A stretch of DNA of 64,000 nucleotides from Brachybacterium alimentarium (GTDB lineage: Bacteria; Actinomycetota; Actinomycetes; Actinomycetales; Dermabacteraceae), in NCBI RefSeq assembly GCF_002332425.1, contig NZ_NRGS01000001.1, positions 39,331-103,330 of the forward strand. The letters run 5' to 3'. How positions within the stretch are numbered: position 1 is the first letter of the stretch; each line of letters opens with the position of its first letter. The notes below the pieces were generated by a model, which made no database searches, was not told the origin of the DNA, and worked only from the letters and a program-made list of their open reading frames with translations. The position numbers and the translations under genes are program-made. This document shows, piece after piece, positions 21,101 to 29,760 of this stretch.

Positions 21101-21931
21101 TCAGTCCTCGTCGAGCTCGACGGACTCCAGCGGGGTGAGCCGCTCGACCAGCGGGACCACGTCGGCGATGCCGTCCAGCACCGTGGTGGGGCGGAACGGG
21201 TACTGGGCGATCTCCTCCTCGCGCGTCGATCCCGACAGCACGAGCACCGAGCGCATGCCGGCCTCGAGGCCCGACTTCACGTCGGTGTCCATCCGGTCAC
21301 CGATCATCACCGAGGTCTCCGAGTGCGCACCGATGCGGTTCAGCGCGGTGCGCATCATCAGCGGGTTCGGCTTGCCGATGTAGTACGGGTGGATGCCGGT
21401 GGCGGCGGTGATCATCGCCGCGACGGCTCCGGTGGCCGGCAGCGGGCCTTCGGCACTGGGACCGGTGACGTCCGGGTTGGTGGCGATGAACTTCGCGCCG
21501 CCCTTGACCAGACGGATCGCTCGCGTGATCGCCTCGAACGAATACGTGCGGGTCTCCCCCAGGACGACGAACTCGACATCGCTGTCGGCGAGGATGAAGC
21601 CCTCCTCATGCATGGCGCTCGTCAGGCCGGCCTCACCGATCACGTACGCCGAGGAACCGGGCGCCTGCTCGGCGAGGAAGCGGGCGGTGGCCAGGGCACT
21701 GGTCCAGATCGAGTCCTCGGGGATGTCGATGCCGCTGCGCGAGAGCCGGGCCCGCAGATCTCGCGGGGTGAAGACGGAGTTGTTGGTGAGCACCAGGAAG
21801 GGCCGGCCGTACTGCTGCAGAGCAGCGATGAAATCGGCGGCACCTGGGAGGGCGGCCTGCTCATGGACGAGCACGCCGTCCATGTCGGTGAGCCAGGAGT
21901 GGATCGGATGGTCGTCGAACGCGGTGGTCAT
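21101..21931 (-). CDS. HAD-IIA (NagD-like) phosphatase
   Basis: 276 residues. HAD superfamily, subfamily IIA, related to NagD and 4-nitrophenylphosphatases. Motif I is LTDMDGVLV (about 14-22) with the nucleophile Asp, motif II VLTNNS near 61, the cap domain lies in the middle, and motif IV GDRMDTDVKSG is near 215. The substrate is probably a small sugar or nucleotide phosphate; the sequence does not say which. I chose the ATG at 21931; a CACACT -10-like box ends 6 bases before it and there is no Shine-Dalgarno. The C-terminal SVELDED tail is acidic. Confidence 0.88.
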   Translation of the reverse strand: MTTAFDDHPIHSWLTDMDGVLVHEQAALPGAADFIAALQQYGRPFLVLTNNSVFTPRDLRARLSRSGIDIPEDSIWTSALATARFLAEQAPGSSAYVIGEAGLTSAMHEEGFILADSDVEFVVLGETRTYSFEAITRAIRLVKGGAKFIATNPDVTGPSAEGPLPATGAVAAMITAATGIHPYYIGKPNPLMMRTALNRIGAHSETSVMIGDRMDTDVKSGLEAGMRSVLVLSGSTREEEIAQYPFRPTTVLDGIADVVPLVERLTPLESVELDED

Positions 21932-21937
21932 GACACC

Positions 21938-21943
21938 AGTGTG
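21938..21943 (-). promoter_or_regulatory. Possible leaderless -10 box of HAD phosphatase gene
   Basis: CACACT ends 6 bases before the ATG at 21931. It keeps only the A2 and T6 positions of TANNNT, so this is tentative. Confidence 0.3.
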
Positions 21944-22050
21944 CCCTGAGGACGGCCCGACGTGCAGGTCCATCCGGCCACGACCGCGCACGTGTCCTCA
22001 CGCTGCCCGTCGGCCGACGGGGCGGAGGGGCCGGCCCGGCCCCGAGACGC

Positions 22051-22088
22051 CGGAACGGCCCGGCCCCAGAAGGGACCGGGCCGTTCCG
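22051..22088 (-). terminator. rpsA terminator
   Basis: 13-bp stem (CGGAACGGCCCGG / CCGGGCCGTTCCG) extended by CCC/GGG next to an AGAA loop, 17 bases past the rpsA stop. Confidence 0.75.
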
Positions 22089-22104
22089 AGGAACGATCCG
22101 AGGA

Positions 22105-23592
22105 TCAGTTGCCGGTGAGCTTGGCGCGCAGGGCGGCCAGGGCCTCGTCGGAGGCCAGGGTGCCCTCGTCCGAGGTGCTCGACTGGTAGGACGACTGCGC
22201 AGCAGCCGGCGCCGCGGACGGCGTCGAGGAGGAGGACTCCACTGCCGGGGCGTTCGCGGACTCCTCGTCGGCCTTGATGGCCTCGGCGACCTGAGCCTTG
22301 TGGGCGGTCCAGCGCTCGTAGGCGGCCGCGTACTGGCCCTCCCACACCTCGCGCTGGGCGTCGTAGCCCTCGAGCCACTCGTTGGTCTCCGGGTCGAAGC
22401 CCTCGGGGTACTTGTACTCGCCGTTCTCGTCGTACTCCGCGGCCATGCCGTACAGAGCCGGGTCGAACGTGGTGTCGTCGCCCTCGGGGTCGACGCCCTC
22501 GTTGGCCTGCTTGAGCGAGAGCGAGATACGACGACGCTCGAGGTCGATGTCGATGACCTTGACGAAGACGTCCTGGTCGACGGTGACGACCTGCTCGGGC
22601 AGATCCACGTGGCGCTGAGCCAGCTCGGAGATGTGCACGAGGCCCTCGATGCCGTCCTCGACGCGCACGAACGCACCGAAGGGAACCAGCTTGGTGACCT
22701 TGCCCGGCACGACCTCGCCGATGGCGTGGGTGCGTGCGAAGAGCTGCCACGGGTCCTCCTGGGTCGCCTTCAGCGACAGGGAGACGCGCTCGCGGTCCAT
22801 GTCCACGTCGAGGACCTCGACGGAGACCTTCTGACCGACCTCGACGACCTCGGAGGGGTGATCGATGTGCTTCCAGGACAGCTCGGAGACGTGCACCAGC
22901 CCGTCGACACCGCCGAGATCGACGAATGCGCCGAAGTTGACGATGGAGGACACAGCACCCTCGCGGACCTGGCCCTTCTGCAGGGTCTGCAGGAAGTCCG
23001 AGCGGACCGCGGACTGGGTTTCCTCGAGGTAGGCACGGCGCGACAGGACCACGTTGTTGCGGTTCTTGTCGAGCTCGATGATCTTCGCCTCGATCTCCTG
23101 GCCGACGTAGGGCTGCAGGTCGCGGACGCGACGCATCTCGACGAGGGAGGCGGGGAGGAAGCCGCGCAGGCCGATGTCGACGATGAGGCCGCCCTTGACG
23201 ACCTCGATGACGCGGCCGGTGACGACGCCCTCGTCTTCCTTGATCTGCTCGATCGTGCCCCAGGCGCGCTCGTACTGCGCACGCTTCTTGGACAGGATCA
23301 GACGGCCTTCCTTGTCCTCCTTCTGGAGGACCAGGGCCTCGATCTCATAGCCGACCTCGACGACCTCTCCGGGGTCGACGTCGTGCTTGATGGACAGCTC
23401 GCGCGAGGGGATGACGCCCTCGGTCTTGTAGCCGATGTCCAGGAGGACCTCGTCGTGATCGACCTTCACCACAGTGCCCTCGACGATGTCGCCATCGTTG
23501 AAGTACTTGATGGTGGCATCGATGGCGGCCATGAGCTCGTCGGCGCCGCCGATGTCGTTGATGGCGATCTGGGGGGTCGTGGTGTCGGTCAT
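22105..23592 (-). CDS. rpsA: 30S ribosomal protein S1
   Basis: 495 residues, the four-S1-domain form typical of actinobacteria. It binds mRNA on the small subunit and helps translation initiation. Four OB-fold S1 repeats run from about 35 to 360: DIVEGTVVKVD..., GVVTGRVIEVVKGGL..., REGAVSSIVNFGAFVDLGG..., PGKVTKLVPFGAFVRV.... Then comes an acidic linker and a low-complexity Ser/Ala tail ending in LAALRAKLTGN. The ATG at 23592 begins MTDTTTPQIAIND. An AT-leaning, 394-base control region lies upstream. In mycobacteria polA, rpsA and coaE are also near neighbours. Confidence 0.97.
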   Translation of the reverse strand: MTDTTTPQIAINDIGGADELMAAIDATIKYFNDGDIVEGTVVKVDHDEVLLDIGYKTEGVIPSRELSIKHDVDPGEVVEVGYEIEALVLQKEDKEGRLILSKKRAQYERAWGTIEQIKEDEGVVTGRVIEVVKGGLIVDIGLRGFLPASLVEMRRVRDLQPYVGQEIEAKIIELDKNRNNVVLSRRAYLEETQSAVRSDFLQTLQKGQVREGAVSSIVNFGAFVDLGGVDGLVHVSELSWKHIDHPSEVVEVGQKVSVEVLDVDMDRERVSLSLKATQEDPWQLFARTHAIGEVVPGKVTKLVPFGAFVRVEDGIEGLVHISELAQRHVDLPEQVVTVDQDVFVKVIDIDLERRRISLSLKQANEGVDPEGDDTTFDPALYGMAAEYDENGEYKYPEGFDPETNEWLEGYDAQREVWEGQYAAAYERWTAHKAQVAEAIKADEESANAPAVESSSSTPSAAPAAAQSSYQSSTSDEGTLASDEALAALRAKLTGN

Positions 23593-23986
23593 GTAGGTAA
23601 GGACTCCGTCGGGACAGGATTGAGTAGGAATGGTGGGCATGCAGCGCCCTCGGAAGGACGCGATCGGTGCAGGGACGGCGGAGCGTGAGGGACCTGGTGG
23701 ATATCCACCTGGTCGCCGCAGACGGGCAGCCCCGTGCACAGACCTCGACAAGGTTACCAGCCATGCCCAGGATCCGCGAGGGGACCGAGCGTCCGAGGCG
23801 GCATGGCGCTGTGAGTTCGGTCCCGTCTGCCCGTCTGCCCCTCTGGTCGCTCTGCCCCCTCTGCGCTCGTCCGGCGCGAGTCGCCGCGCTGACTGCGCTC
23901 GCCTGGTGCGGATCGCCGCGCTGACGCGCTGCAGGACGGGGCCGCAGTCAGCACTCAGCGGCGGCGCAAACGGCCCGGGGCCGCTC
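23593..23986. other. polA-rpsA intergenic region, 394 bases
   Basis: It should contain the polA terminator and the rpsA promoter and leader. Visible structure: a perfect 14-bp palindrome GGTGGATATCCACC at 23696-23709, and a 13-base direct repeat TCGCCGCGCTGAC at 23881-23893 and 23913-23925. I cannot place the -35/-10 boxes of rpsA with confidence and see no gene. Confidence 0.5.
23971..23983 (-). terminator. Possible polA terminator
   Basis: CGGCCC/GGGCCG hairpin 4 bases past the polA stop on the minus strand, followed by TTT. Short stem, so weakly supported. Confidence 0.35.
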
Positions 23987-26677
23987 TCAGTGAGCCGCTT
24001 CGAGCCAGTTCGCTCCGACGCCGATGCCGACCTCGAGCGGCACGGACAGCTCGAAGGCCGACCCCATGCCCTCGGTGATGACGTCGCGCACGGCCTGGTC
24101 CTCGCCGGCGGCGACGTCCACGACGAGCTCATCATGGACCTGGAGCAGCACGCGCGAGGTGAGCTCCTTCCGGCGCAGCAGCTCGTCGACCCGCAGCATC
24201 GCGAGCTTGATGATGTCGGCGGCGCTCCCCTGGATCGGGGAGTTCAGAGCGACGCGCTCGGCGTTCTCCCGTCGCTGACGGTTGTCCGAGGTGAGATCCG
24301 GCAGGTAGCGGCGGCGGCCGAGGATGGTCTCGGTGTAGCCCGTCGCGCGAGCCTTCTCGACGCTCTCGCGCAGGAAGTCCCGCACCCCGCCGAAGCGTTC
24401 GAAGTACCCGTCACGCAGACCGGTGGCCTCGGCCTGCGAGACGCGCAGCTGGCGGGCGAGGCCGAAGGCGCTGAGGCCGTAGGCGAGCCCGTAGCTGACC
24501 GCCTTGGTCTTGGACCGCATCGCGGGATCGACCTCGTCGGGGTCGACGTCGAACACGCGCGAGGCGACGAAGTTGTGGAGGTCCTCACCGGAGCGGAAGG
24601 CCTCGATCAGGCCGGCATCCTCGGACAGGTGCGCCATGATGCGCATCTCGATCTGCGAGTAGTCCGCCGTCATCAGCGAGCCGTAGCCCTCGGAGACGTG
24701 GAAGGCCGAGCGGATCCGTCGGCCCTCCTCGGTGCGGGTGGGGATGTTCTGCAGATTGGGGTTGTTCGAGGAGAGCCGGCCGGTCGCCGCGATGTTCTGG
24801 TGGAACGTCGTATGGATCCGACCCTCGGGCGAGATGAATCGCCGCAGGGTGTCGATGATCTGACGCATCTTCGTGACGTCGCGGTGCGCGAGGAGGTCCG
24901 CGAGGAACGGGTGCTGCGTCTTCTCGAACAGGTCGACCAGGGTCTCCGCGTTCGTGCTGTAGCCGGTCTTGGTACGCCGCCCCTTGGGGAGCTCGAGGCG
25001 CTCGTAGAGCACCTCCTGGAGCTGTTTGGGCGACCCGAGGTTGATCCGGTCGCCGTCGAGGTGGGAGAAGGCGGAGTCCGCGACCTCGCTCTGACGGGCG
25101 GCGTGCTCCTCGTCGAGCCCGGCCAGCACGGCGTCGTCGACCGCGATGCCCGTGGCCTCGAGCTCGCCGATCACCGCGGACAGCGGGAGCTCGAGGTCGT
25201 CGTGGAGCGAGGTGGCGCCGCGCTCCTCGAGCTCGTCGCGCAGCAGGTCCTCCAGACGCAGCACGGCGTCGGCCGCGCGGCCCAGCTGCTCGCCATCGGC
25301 TTCATCGGAGCCGAGGTCCAGCTCCTGCTGAGCGGCCGCGGCCTCGACCTGCAGATCCTCCTGCAGGTGGCGCATCGCCAGCCCTGCGAGATCCGTCGGG
25401 CGCTGGTCGGGTCGGCAGAGGAACTCGGCGATCGCGAGGTCGGTGCGCCAGCCCGCGATCCGGAGAGCGCGCCCCCGAGCCTGATGGCCGACGAGCTTGG
25501 TGTCGTGGGCGACCTTCGGGATCGCCGGATCGGCGAGCCACCCGGCGAGGGCGCGCTCGGCGGCGTCGTCCAGCTCGGCGAGGGTGATCACGGCGCGCGC
25601 GTCCTGGGTGGCCAGGGCGATCCGCAGCAGATCGCCCTGCCCCAGGGCCCAGCTCCCCTCGGTCGCGAGGGCCGCGCCCTCGGCGAAGGCCTCGCTCAGC
25701 AGCACGGGCAGCTCCGCCGAGGTCGGCTGCTGCAGCGGGGGCAGCTCGCGGGCGGGCGCCGCGGGGACCTCCTCGCCCTCCGCCAGGAAGCGCGTGGGGA
25801 CGTCCTTGCGGATCGTGGGACCGAAGGCGAGCTCGTCGAAGACGGCGTTCAGCGTCGCGCCGTCGCCGCGCCCCAGTGTGTAGTGCTCCGGATCGGTGGG
25901 CAGCTCGAGATCGAGCACGGCGGCGTTCATGAGTCGGTTGCGTTCGACGTCCTCGAGATGGTCGCGCAACGACTGGCCGGCCTTGCCCTTGATCTCACCG
26001 GCGTGGGCGATGATCCCGGGCAGATCGCCGTACTGCACGATCCACTTGGCCGCGGTCTTGGGCCCGACGCCGGGGACCCCGGGGAGGTTGTCGGCCGCCT
26101 CGCCCACCAGGGCGGCGAGGTCCGGATAGCGCTCGGGCGGGATGCCGTACTTCTCCTCGACGGCGGCAGGGGTCATCCGGCGCATCTCGGTGACGCCCTT
26201 GATCGGCTGCAGCAGGGTGACGTTCTCGCCCACCAGCTGGATCGCGTCGCGATCGCTCGAGACGATCAGCGCCTCGCCGCCCTCGGCGGCCGTGCGGGTG
26301 GCGAGGGTCGCGATGACGTCGTCGGCCTCGTAGTCCTCGACGGTCAGCCAGCGCACGCCCAGCGCGTCCAGCACCTGCATGATCAGGTCGATCTGGCCGT
26401 GGAACTCTGCGGGCGTCTCGTCGCGCCCGCCCTTGTACTGGTCGTAGATGCGGTCACGGAACGTGCCGCCGGGCAGATCGAAGGCCACCGCGACGTGGGT
26501 GGGCTGCTCCGACGCCACGACGTTGATGATCATCCGGGTGAAGCCGTAGACGGCGTTGGTGGCCTGACCGCGCCCGTCGCTGAACCCGTCCGCAGGCAGC
26601 GCGAAGAAGGCGCGGAACGCCATGGCATGCCCGTCGATGAGGAGGATCCGCTGATCACCGATGTCGCTCGCAGTCAT
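23987..26677 (-). CDS. polA: DNA polymerase I
   Basis: 896 residues. It fills repair gaps and removes Okazaki primers. N-terminal 5'-nuclease (about 1-290; LLIDGHAMAFRAFFAL, VTVDDYEADD-type stretch EDYEADDVIATL and GVPGVGPKTAAKW). The middle 3'-5' exonuclease-like domain lacks the DxE motif, as in other actinobacterial PolA, so proofreading is not expected. Polymerase domain: motif A ADYSQIEMR, motif B RSKTKAVSYGLAYG, motif C QVHDELVVD. The ATG at 26677 starts MTASDIGDQ; longer readings run into the divergent promoter. No Shine-Dalgarno; GAGACT lies 7 bases upstream, so it may be leaderless. Confidence 0.96.
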   Translation of the reverse strand: MTASDIGDQRILLIDGHAMAFRAFFALPADGFSDGRGQATNAVYGFTRMIINVVASEQPTHVAVAFDLPGGTFRDRIYDQYKGGRDETPAEFHGQIDLIMQVLDALGVRWLTVEDYEADDVIATLATRTAAEGGEALIVSSDRDAIQLVGENVTLLQPIKGVTEMRRMTPAAVEEKYGIPPERYPDLAALVGEAADNLPGVPGVGPKTAAKWIVQYGDLPGIIAHAGEIKGKAGQSLRDHLEDVERNRLMNAAVLDLELPTDPEHYTLGRGDGATLNAVFDELAFGPTIRKDVPTRFLAEGEEVPAAPARELPPLQQPTSAELPVLLSEAFAEGAALATEGSWALGQGDLLRIALATQDARAVITLAELDDAAERALAGWLADPAIPKVAHDTKLVGHQARGRALRIAGWRTDLAIAEFLCRPDQRPTDLAGLAMRHLQEDLQVEAAAAQQELDLGSDEADGEQLGRAADAVLRLEDLLRDELEERGATSLHDDLELPLSAVIGELEATGIAVDDAVLAGLDEEHAARQSEVADSAFSHLDGDRINLGSPKQLQEVLYERLELPKGRRTKTGYSTNAETLVDLFEKTQHPFLADLLAHRDVTKMRQIIDTLRRFISPEGRIHTTFHQNIAATGRLSSNNPNLQNIPTRTEEGRRIRSAFHVSEGYGSLMTADYSQIEMRIMAHLSEDAGLIEAFRSGEDLHNFVASRVFDVDPDEVDPAMRSKTKAVSYGLAYGLSAFGLARQLRVSQAEATGLRDGYFERFGGVRDFLRESVEKARATGYTETILGRRRYLPDLTSDNRQRRENAERVALNSPIQGSAADIIKLAMLRVDELLRRKELTSRVLLQVHDELVVDVAAGEDQAVRDVITEGMGSAFELSVPLEVGIGVGANWLEAAH

Positions 26678-26776
26678 GAGGAGAAGTCTCGCACGTCCGC
26701 ATGACAGGCGTGCCCGGCCGCGTGCCGTCGTCCCCTGCCCGGGCCGGGCCGGTCCGGACACGCGACCGCCCTGTGG

Positions 26777-26782
26777 CAACAT
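26777..26782 (+). promoter_or_regulatory. Possible extended -10 box of thioesterase gene
   Basis: TGG-CAACAT ends 7 bases before the ATG at 26790 with no Shine-Dalgarno, which suggests a leaderless transcript. It shares the 112-base divergent gap with polA. Confidence 0.35.
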
Positions 26783-26789
26783 CTGGGAC

Positions 26790-27254
26790 ATGACCGATAT
26801 GACCTCCGTGCCCGAGGGCGGAACCGCCCGACTCGACGCCGAGCAGCTGAACGCGCTCTTCGGCCCGCTGATCCGCGACACGCTCGTCGAGCGCTGCGGC
26901 ATGGAGCTGGTCTCGCTGGACGCCGACGGAGGCATCATGACGATGCCCGTGAAGGGCAACACCCAGCCGGCCGGACTGCTCCACGGCGGCGCCACCATCG
27001 CGCTCGCGGAGTCCGTCGCCTCGTTCGCGGCGATCCTGCGTGCCCGGGACGTCCACGGAGAGGGTGCGCAGGCGGTGGGCACCTCGGTCTCGGCACTGCA
27101 CCATCGCTCGGCCCGTTCGGGCCTGGTCACCGCGACCTGCACTGCCCGGCACTCCGGCCGACAGGTCGCCAGCTACCTGGTGGACGTGCACGACGAGGCC
27201 GGGACCCTGCTCAGCACCGTCACCGTGCAGACGATGCTGCTGCCTCCCCGCTGA
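26790..27254 (+). CDS. PaaI-family hotdog-fold thioesterase
   Basis: 154 residues. 4HBT hotdog fold: the helix motif GLLHGGATIALAESVAS carries the conserved HGG with a downstream acidic residue, and the strand motif VGTSVSALHHRSARSG is typical of the PaaI/DUF4442-like acyl-CoA thioesterases. Likely substrates are aryl- or medium-chain acyl-CoA; menaquinone-pathway DHNA-CoA thioesterases have the same look, so the specific role is open. ATG at 26790. Divergent from polA, convergent with the lipoprotein gene at 27407. Confidence 0.88.
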   Translation: MTDMTSVPEGGTARLDAEQLNALFGPLIRDTLVERCGMELVSLDADGGIMTMPVKGNTQPAGLLHGGATIALAESVASFAAILRARDVHGEGAQAVGTSVSALHHRSARSGLVTATCTARHSGRQVASYLVDVHDEAGTLLSTVTVQTMLLPPR

Positions 27255-27300
27255 GACCTCCCTGCTGAGAGCTCCCGGCTGACCGGCGATGCTGAGTCGC

Positions 27301-27350
27301 AGCACCGCACAGCACCGCGCAACACCGCACAGCGCTGCACTGCACACACA
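27301..27350. repeat. 10-bp imperfect tandem repeat
   Basis: Five consecutive decamers between convergent genes: AGCACCGCAC, AGCACCGCGC, AACACCGCAC, AGCGCTGCAC, TGCACACACA, grading into a CA run. A simple-sequence tract with no spacers, hence not CRISPR. Confidence 0.7.
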
Positions 27351-27406
27351 CACGACGTGCCCGGGGTTGCGCACCTCGCGTGAGTCCTCGGGCTGCGCCG
27401 GGGTGC

Positions 27407-28777
27407 TCAGACTGCCGTGCCCACCGCGGCGACGCTCGTGAAGGACTTCTGGTTCGCGGTCGTCCAGGCCACCCCGCGGATCGACGTCGCCGAGACATCC
27501 TTGGTGGGCCCGAGCCGGAGCGTGCCCGTCCTGCCTGCGAAGGCGACCGACCCCGCGGACCCCGCCTCGGCGCCGGTGCGCAGGAGGTCGCGGCACGTCC
27601 CGTAGTCTGCGCAGGCAGTCGATCCCTCCAGCACCCGCTGGACCGCACCGGCGATCGCCGCTCCGTCCACGGACAGGGCGTCCTGCGCGGCGAGGGCGGC
27701 CAGCATCACCGCGTCGTACGCCTGCTGCGAGTACGCGCAGCCGATGGTCTGCAGCTCCGGATCCGCGTTGAGCATCATGTTCAGGTGCTCCTCGGAGAGC
27801 TCGCCGCCCGGCTCGTACCCGGTCGCGGACTCGAGGCACCCGGCGGCCAGGCCCGCGCCGGAATAGTCGATGCTCGCCGCGGGGCCGAGTCGAGCCGGGA
27901 TCGTCACCGTGCGCCGCCCGTTCTCGTCGCGAGACGCCGTGTGCAGAGCCGAGAGCAGGGTGCCGGCCTCCCCTCCCCCATTGAGCACCAGCAGCGCCGG
28001 AGGGTCGTCCAGCAGGGCGGCCACCAGATCGTCGGTCGACCCGAGATCGCCGACGGGGTGGAAGCTCTCCAGGGCCACGGCTCCGCCGGCGGGCTCGAGG
28101 ATCCGTCTGAGCTCCTGCACGAAGCTGCGCCCCTGCGCGGTCTCCTCGGAGACGTAGGCGAGGGTCCCGGCCGTCGACCCGTCGCCGGCGCTCGTGCGCA
28201 GGGCGATGTCCGCATACAGCTGCGCGATGGCCGCGTCCTGCGGGGCCAGGCGGATCAGCATGTTCCCGGTGGGCACCTCGGGGTCCCGCACGCTCAGTCC
28301 GGAGGTGAACACGTCGATCACGGCGATGCCCGCCTCAGCGAGCAGCGGCATCGCCGCAGCCAGCGCCTCCTCGTCGAGGGAGGAGACCACGGCGCTCACG
28401 CCGGCCTCGGCCAGGCCGGCGATCTCCGCCGACAGATCGGCGCCGGTCTCCGGCACCACGATCCGTTCCTGCATCGCCACCTCGTGGCCGAACAGGCCCT
28501 CGAACGAGGCGTTGAGGTCGATCATCGCCTGATCGACGGCGACCGAGATCGCGCGCTCGAACGGTGCTGAACGGCCGTGGACGGCGCCGAGGGATCCGAG
28601 GACGAGCTCGGTCTCCGGCTCGTGGAGAGGCTCCGGGGCAGCGGCGGCCGTCGGCGCCGCACGCGCCCTCCCCCTCCGGAAGCCGCCGGAGCACGCGCTC
28701 AGAGCGCCCGCGCTGAGGGCACCCACCCCGAGTCCCCGGATCAGCGTCCTGCGTCGCATCGGCATCGTCGTGCGCAC
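27407..28777 (-). CDS. Periplasmic-binding-type lipoprotein (branched-chain amino acid receptor-like), orphan
   Basis: 456 residues. The N-terminus RRRTLIRGLG is twin-arginine-like, followed by a hydrophobic stretch and the lipobox LSAC, so the protein is probably a Tat- or Sec-exported lipoprotein. The rest resembles type I periplasmic binding proteins of the LivJ/ABC substrate-binding class: LGSLGAVHGRSAP, then AAMPLLAEAGIAVIDVFTSG, FVQELRRIL and the C-terminal YSQQAYDAVMLAALAAQDA hinge segment. No permease or ATPase genes adjoin, so its ligand and partner are unknown. The GTG at 28777 has GGAG 5 bases upstream; an ATG at 28765 is an alternative start. Confidence 0.8.
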   Translation of the reverse strand: MRTTMPMRRRTLIRGLGVGALSAGALSACSGGFRRGRARAAPTAAAAPEPLHEPETELVLGSLGAVHGRSAPFERAISVAVDQAMIDLNASFEGLFGHEVAMQERIVVPETGADLSAEIAGLAEAGVSAVVSSLDEEALAAAMPLLAEAGIAVIDVFTSGLSVRDPEVPTGNMLIRLAPQDAAIAQLYADIALRTSAGDGSTAGTLAYVSEETAQGRSFVQELRRILEPAGGAVALESFHPVGDLGSTDDLVAALLDDPPALLVLNGGGEAGTLLSALHTASRDENGRRTVTIPARLGPAASIDYSGAGLAAGCLESATGYEPGGELSEEHLNMMLNADPELQTIGCAYSQQAYDAVMLAALAAQDALSVDGAAIAGAVQRVLEGSTACADYGTCRDLLRTGAEAGSAGSVAFAGRTGTLRLGPTKDVSATSIRGVAWTTANQKSFTSVAAVGTAV

Positions 28778-28825
28778 CCCCTCTCCCCGCCGCCCCTCAT
28801 CGCGCGGCGGGATGGCGCCCTGCCG

Positions 28826-29476
28826 TCAGTCCTTGCTCGAGCCGCCCAGCTGATCGACGACCGCGTCGGCGACCTCGCGCATCGTGAGCCGACGGTCCAT
28901 CGACGTCTTCTGGATCCAGCGGAAGGCCTCCGGCTCGGACAGGCCCATGTTCGTCTGCAGCAGCCCCTTGGCGCGGTCCACGCGCTTGCGGGTCTCGAAA
29001 CGCTCGCCGAGATCCGCGATCTCGGACTCGAGCTGGGTGATCTGCTGGTAGCGGGAGATCGCGATCTCGATCGCAGGCAGCAGGTCCGCCGGGGTGAAGG
29101 GCTTGACGACGTACGCCATCGCGCCGGCATCCCGGGCCCGCTCGACGAGCTCGGCCTGGGAGAAGGCCGTGAGCATGACCACAGGGGCCAGGTTGTCCTC
29201 GCCGATGCGCTCCGCAGCGGTCACGCCGTCGGTCTGAGGCATCTTCACGTCCATCACGACCGCATCGGGCCGCAGCTCGCGGGTCTTGGACACGGCGCTC
29301 TCGCCGTCGCCCACCGCGGCGACGACCTCGAAGCCGGCTTCGGTGAGGGTCTCCACGATGTCCATGCGGATGAGGCTCTCGTCCTCAGCCACGATCGCCG
29401 TGCGTCGGCGCTGCTCCTCCTCGGGGAGCGAGAGGTCCTGCTGGTCGTCGGGAAGGGAATCGTTCTCGTCAGTCAT
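28826..29476 (-). CDS. pdtaR: ANTAR-domain response regulator (PdtaR-like)
   Basis: 216 residues. N-terminal receiver domain: acidic pocket AEDESLIRMD (about 28-37), phosphoacceptor in VVMDVKMPQTDG (about 73), and the switch residues TAFS and VVKPF. C-terminal ANTAR RNA-binding domain: KRVDRAKGLLQTNMGLSEPEAFRWIQKTSMDRR. Homologue of M. tuberculosis Rv1626, which acts by antitermination on RNA hairpins when phosphorylated by the PdtaS histidine kinase; no kinase gene is nearby. ATG at 29476 chosen because the conserved acidic N-terminus begins there. Promoter TAGGAT at 29554-29559 overlaps that of the divergent tRNA gene. Confidence 0.93.
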   Translation of the reverse strand: MTDENDSLPDDQQDLSLPEEEQRRRTAIVAEDESLIRMDIVETLTEAGFEVVAAVGDGESAVSKTRELRPDAVVMDVKMPQTDGVTAAERIGEDNLAPVVMLTAFSQAELVERARDAGAMAYVVKPFTPADLLPAIEIAISRYQQITQLESEIADLGERFETRKRVDRAKGLLQTNMGLSEPEAFRWIQKTSMDRRLTMREVADAVVDQLGGSSKD

Positions 29477-29552
29477 GTTGCCCTGTATCTCGGGTAGGGC
29501 CTGTCGCGAGGTGGTCTCCACGCTCGCGGTCAAGGCAGGTGGTCATCAGCGG

Positions 29553-29559
29553 TATCCTA
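29553..29559. promoter_or_regulatory. Overlapping divergent -10 boxes (tRNA-Leu and ANTAR gene)
   Basis: TATCCTA reads as TATCCT on the plus strand (27 bases before tRNA-Leu) and TAGGAT on the minus strand (78 bases before the ANTAR gene). Both fit the actinobacterial TANNNT pattern. The -35 regions are poor. Confidence 0.45.
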
Positions 29560-29584
29560 GTCCAGCCCTCCACGCCGGGGGCGA

Positions 29585-29667
29585 GCCGGGTTGGCGGAAT
29601 GGTAGACGCGGCGCACTCAAAATGCGCTGTCCGTGAGGGCGTGCGGGTTCGAGTCCCGCACCCGGCA
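29585..29667 (+). tRNA. tRNA-Leu (anticodon CAA)
   Basis: 83 bases. Acceptor arms GCCGGGT and ACCCGGC pair fully, with discriminator A. The D-arm contains GGCGGAATGGTAGACGC. The anticodon stem GCGCA/TGCGC encloses loop CTCAAAA (anticodon CAA, reading UUG). A long class II variable arm precedes the T-arm GCGGG-TTCGAGT-CCCGC. The 3' CCA is not encoded. Confidence 0.95.
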
Positions 29668-29703
29668 CCGTGTTGGAGCCTGCACAGATGTGGGTCGATA
29701 CAC

Positions 29704-29744
29704 ACGACGGCGCCCGTCGGCCTTGCGGCCGCGGGCGCCGTCGT
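29704..29744. terminator. Bidirectional terminator between tRNA-Leu and pyk
   Basis: Long inverted repeat: ACGACGGCGCCCG on the left and CGGGCGCCGTCGT on the right, with an inner CGGCC/GGCCG stem around TTGC. It lies between convergent transcripts and can serve both. Confidence 0.75.
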
Positions 29745-29760
29745 CATGCGGTGCGCTGCG

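Noticed and set aside
23630..26704. A 1024-codon plus-strand open frame opposite polA
   Set aside because: Complement of polA; no recognisable product.
27301..27350. CRISPR array
   Set aside because: Ten-base units without spacers; no cas genes in the window.
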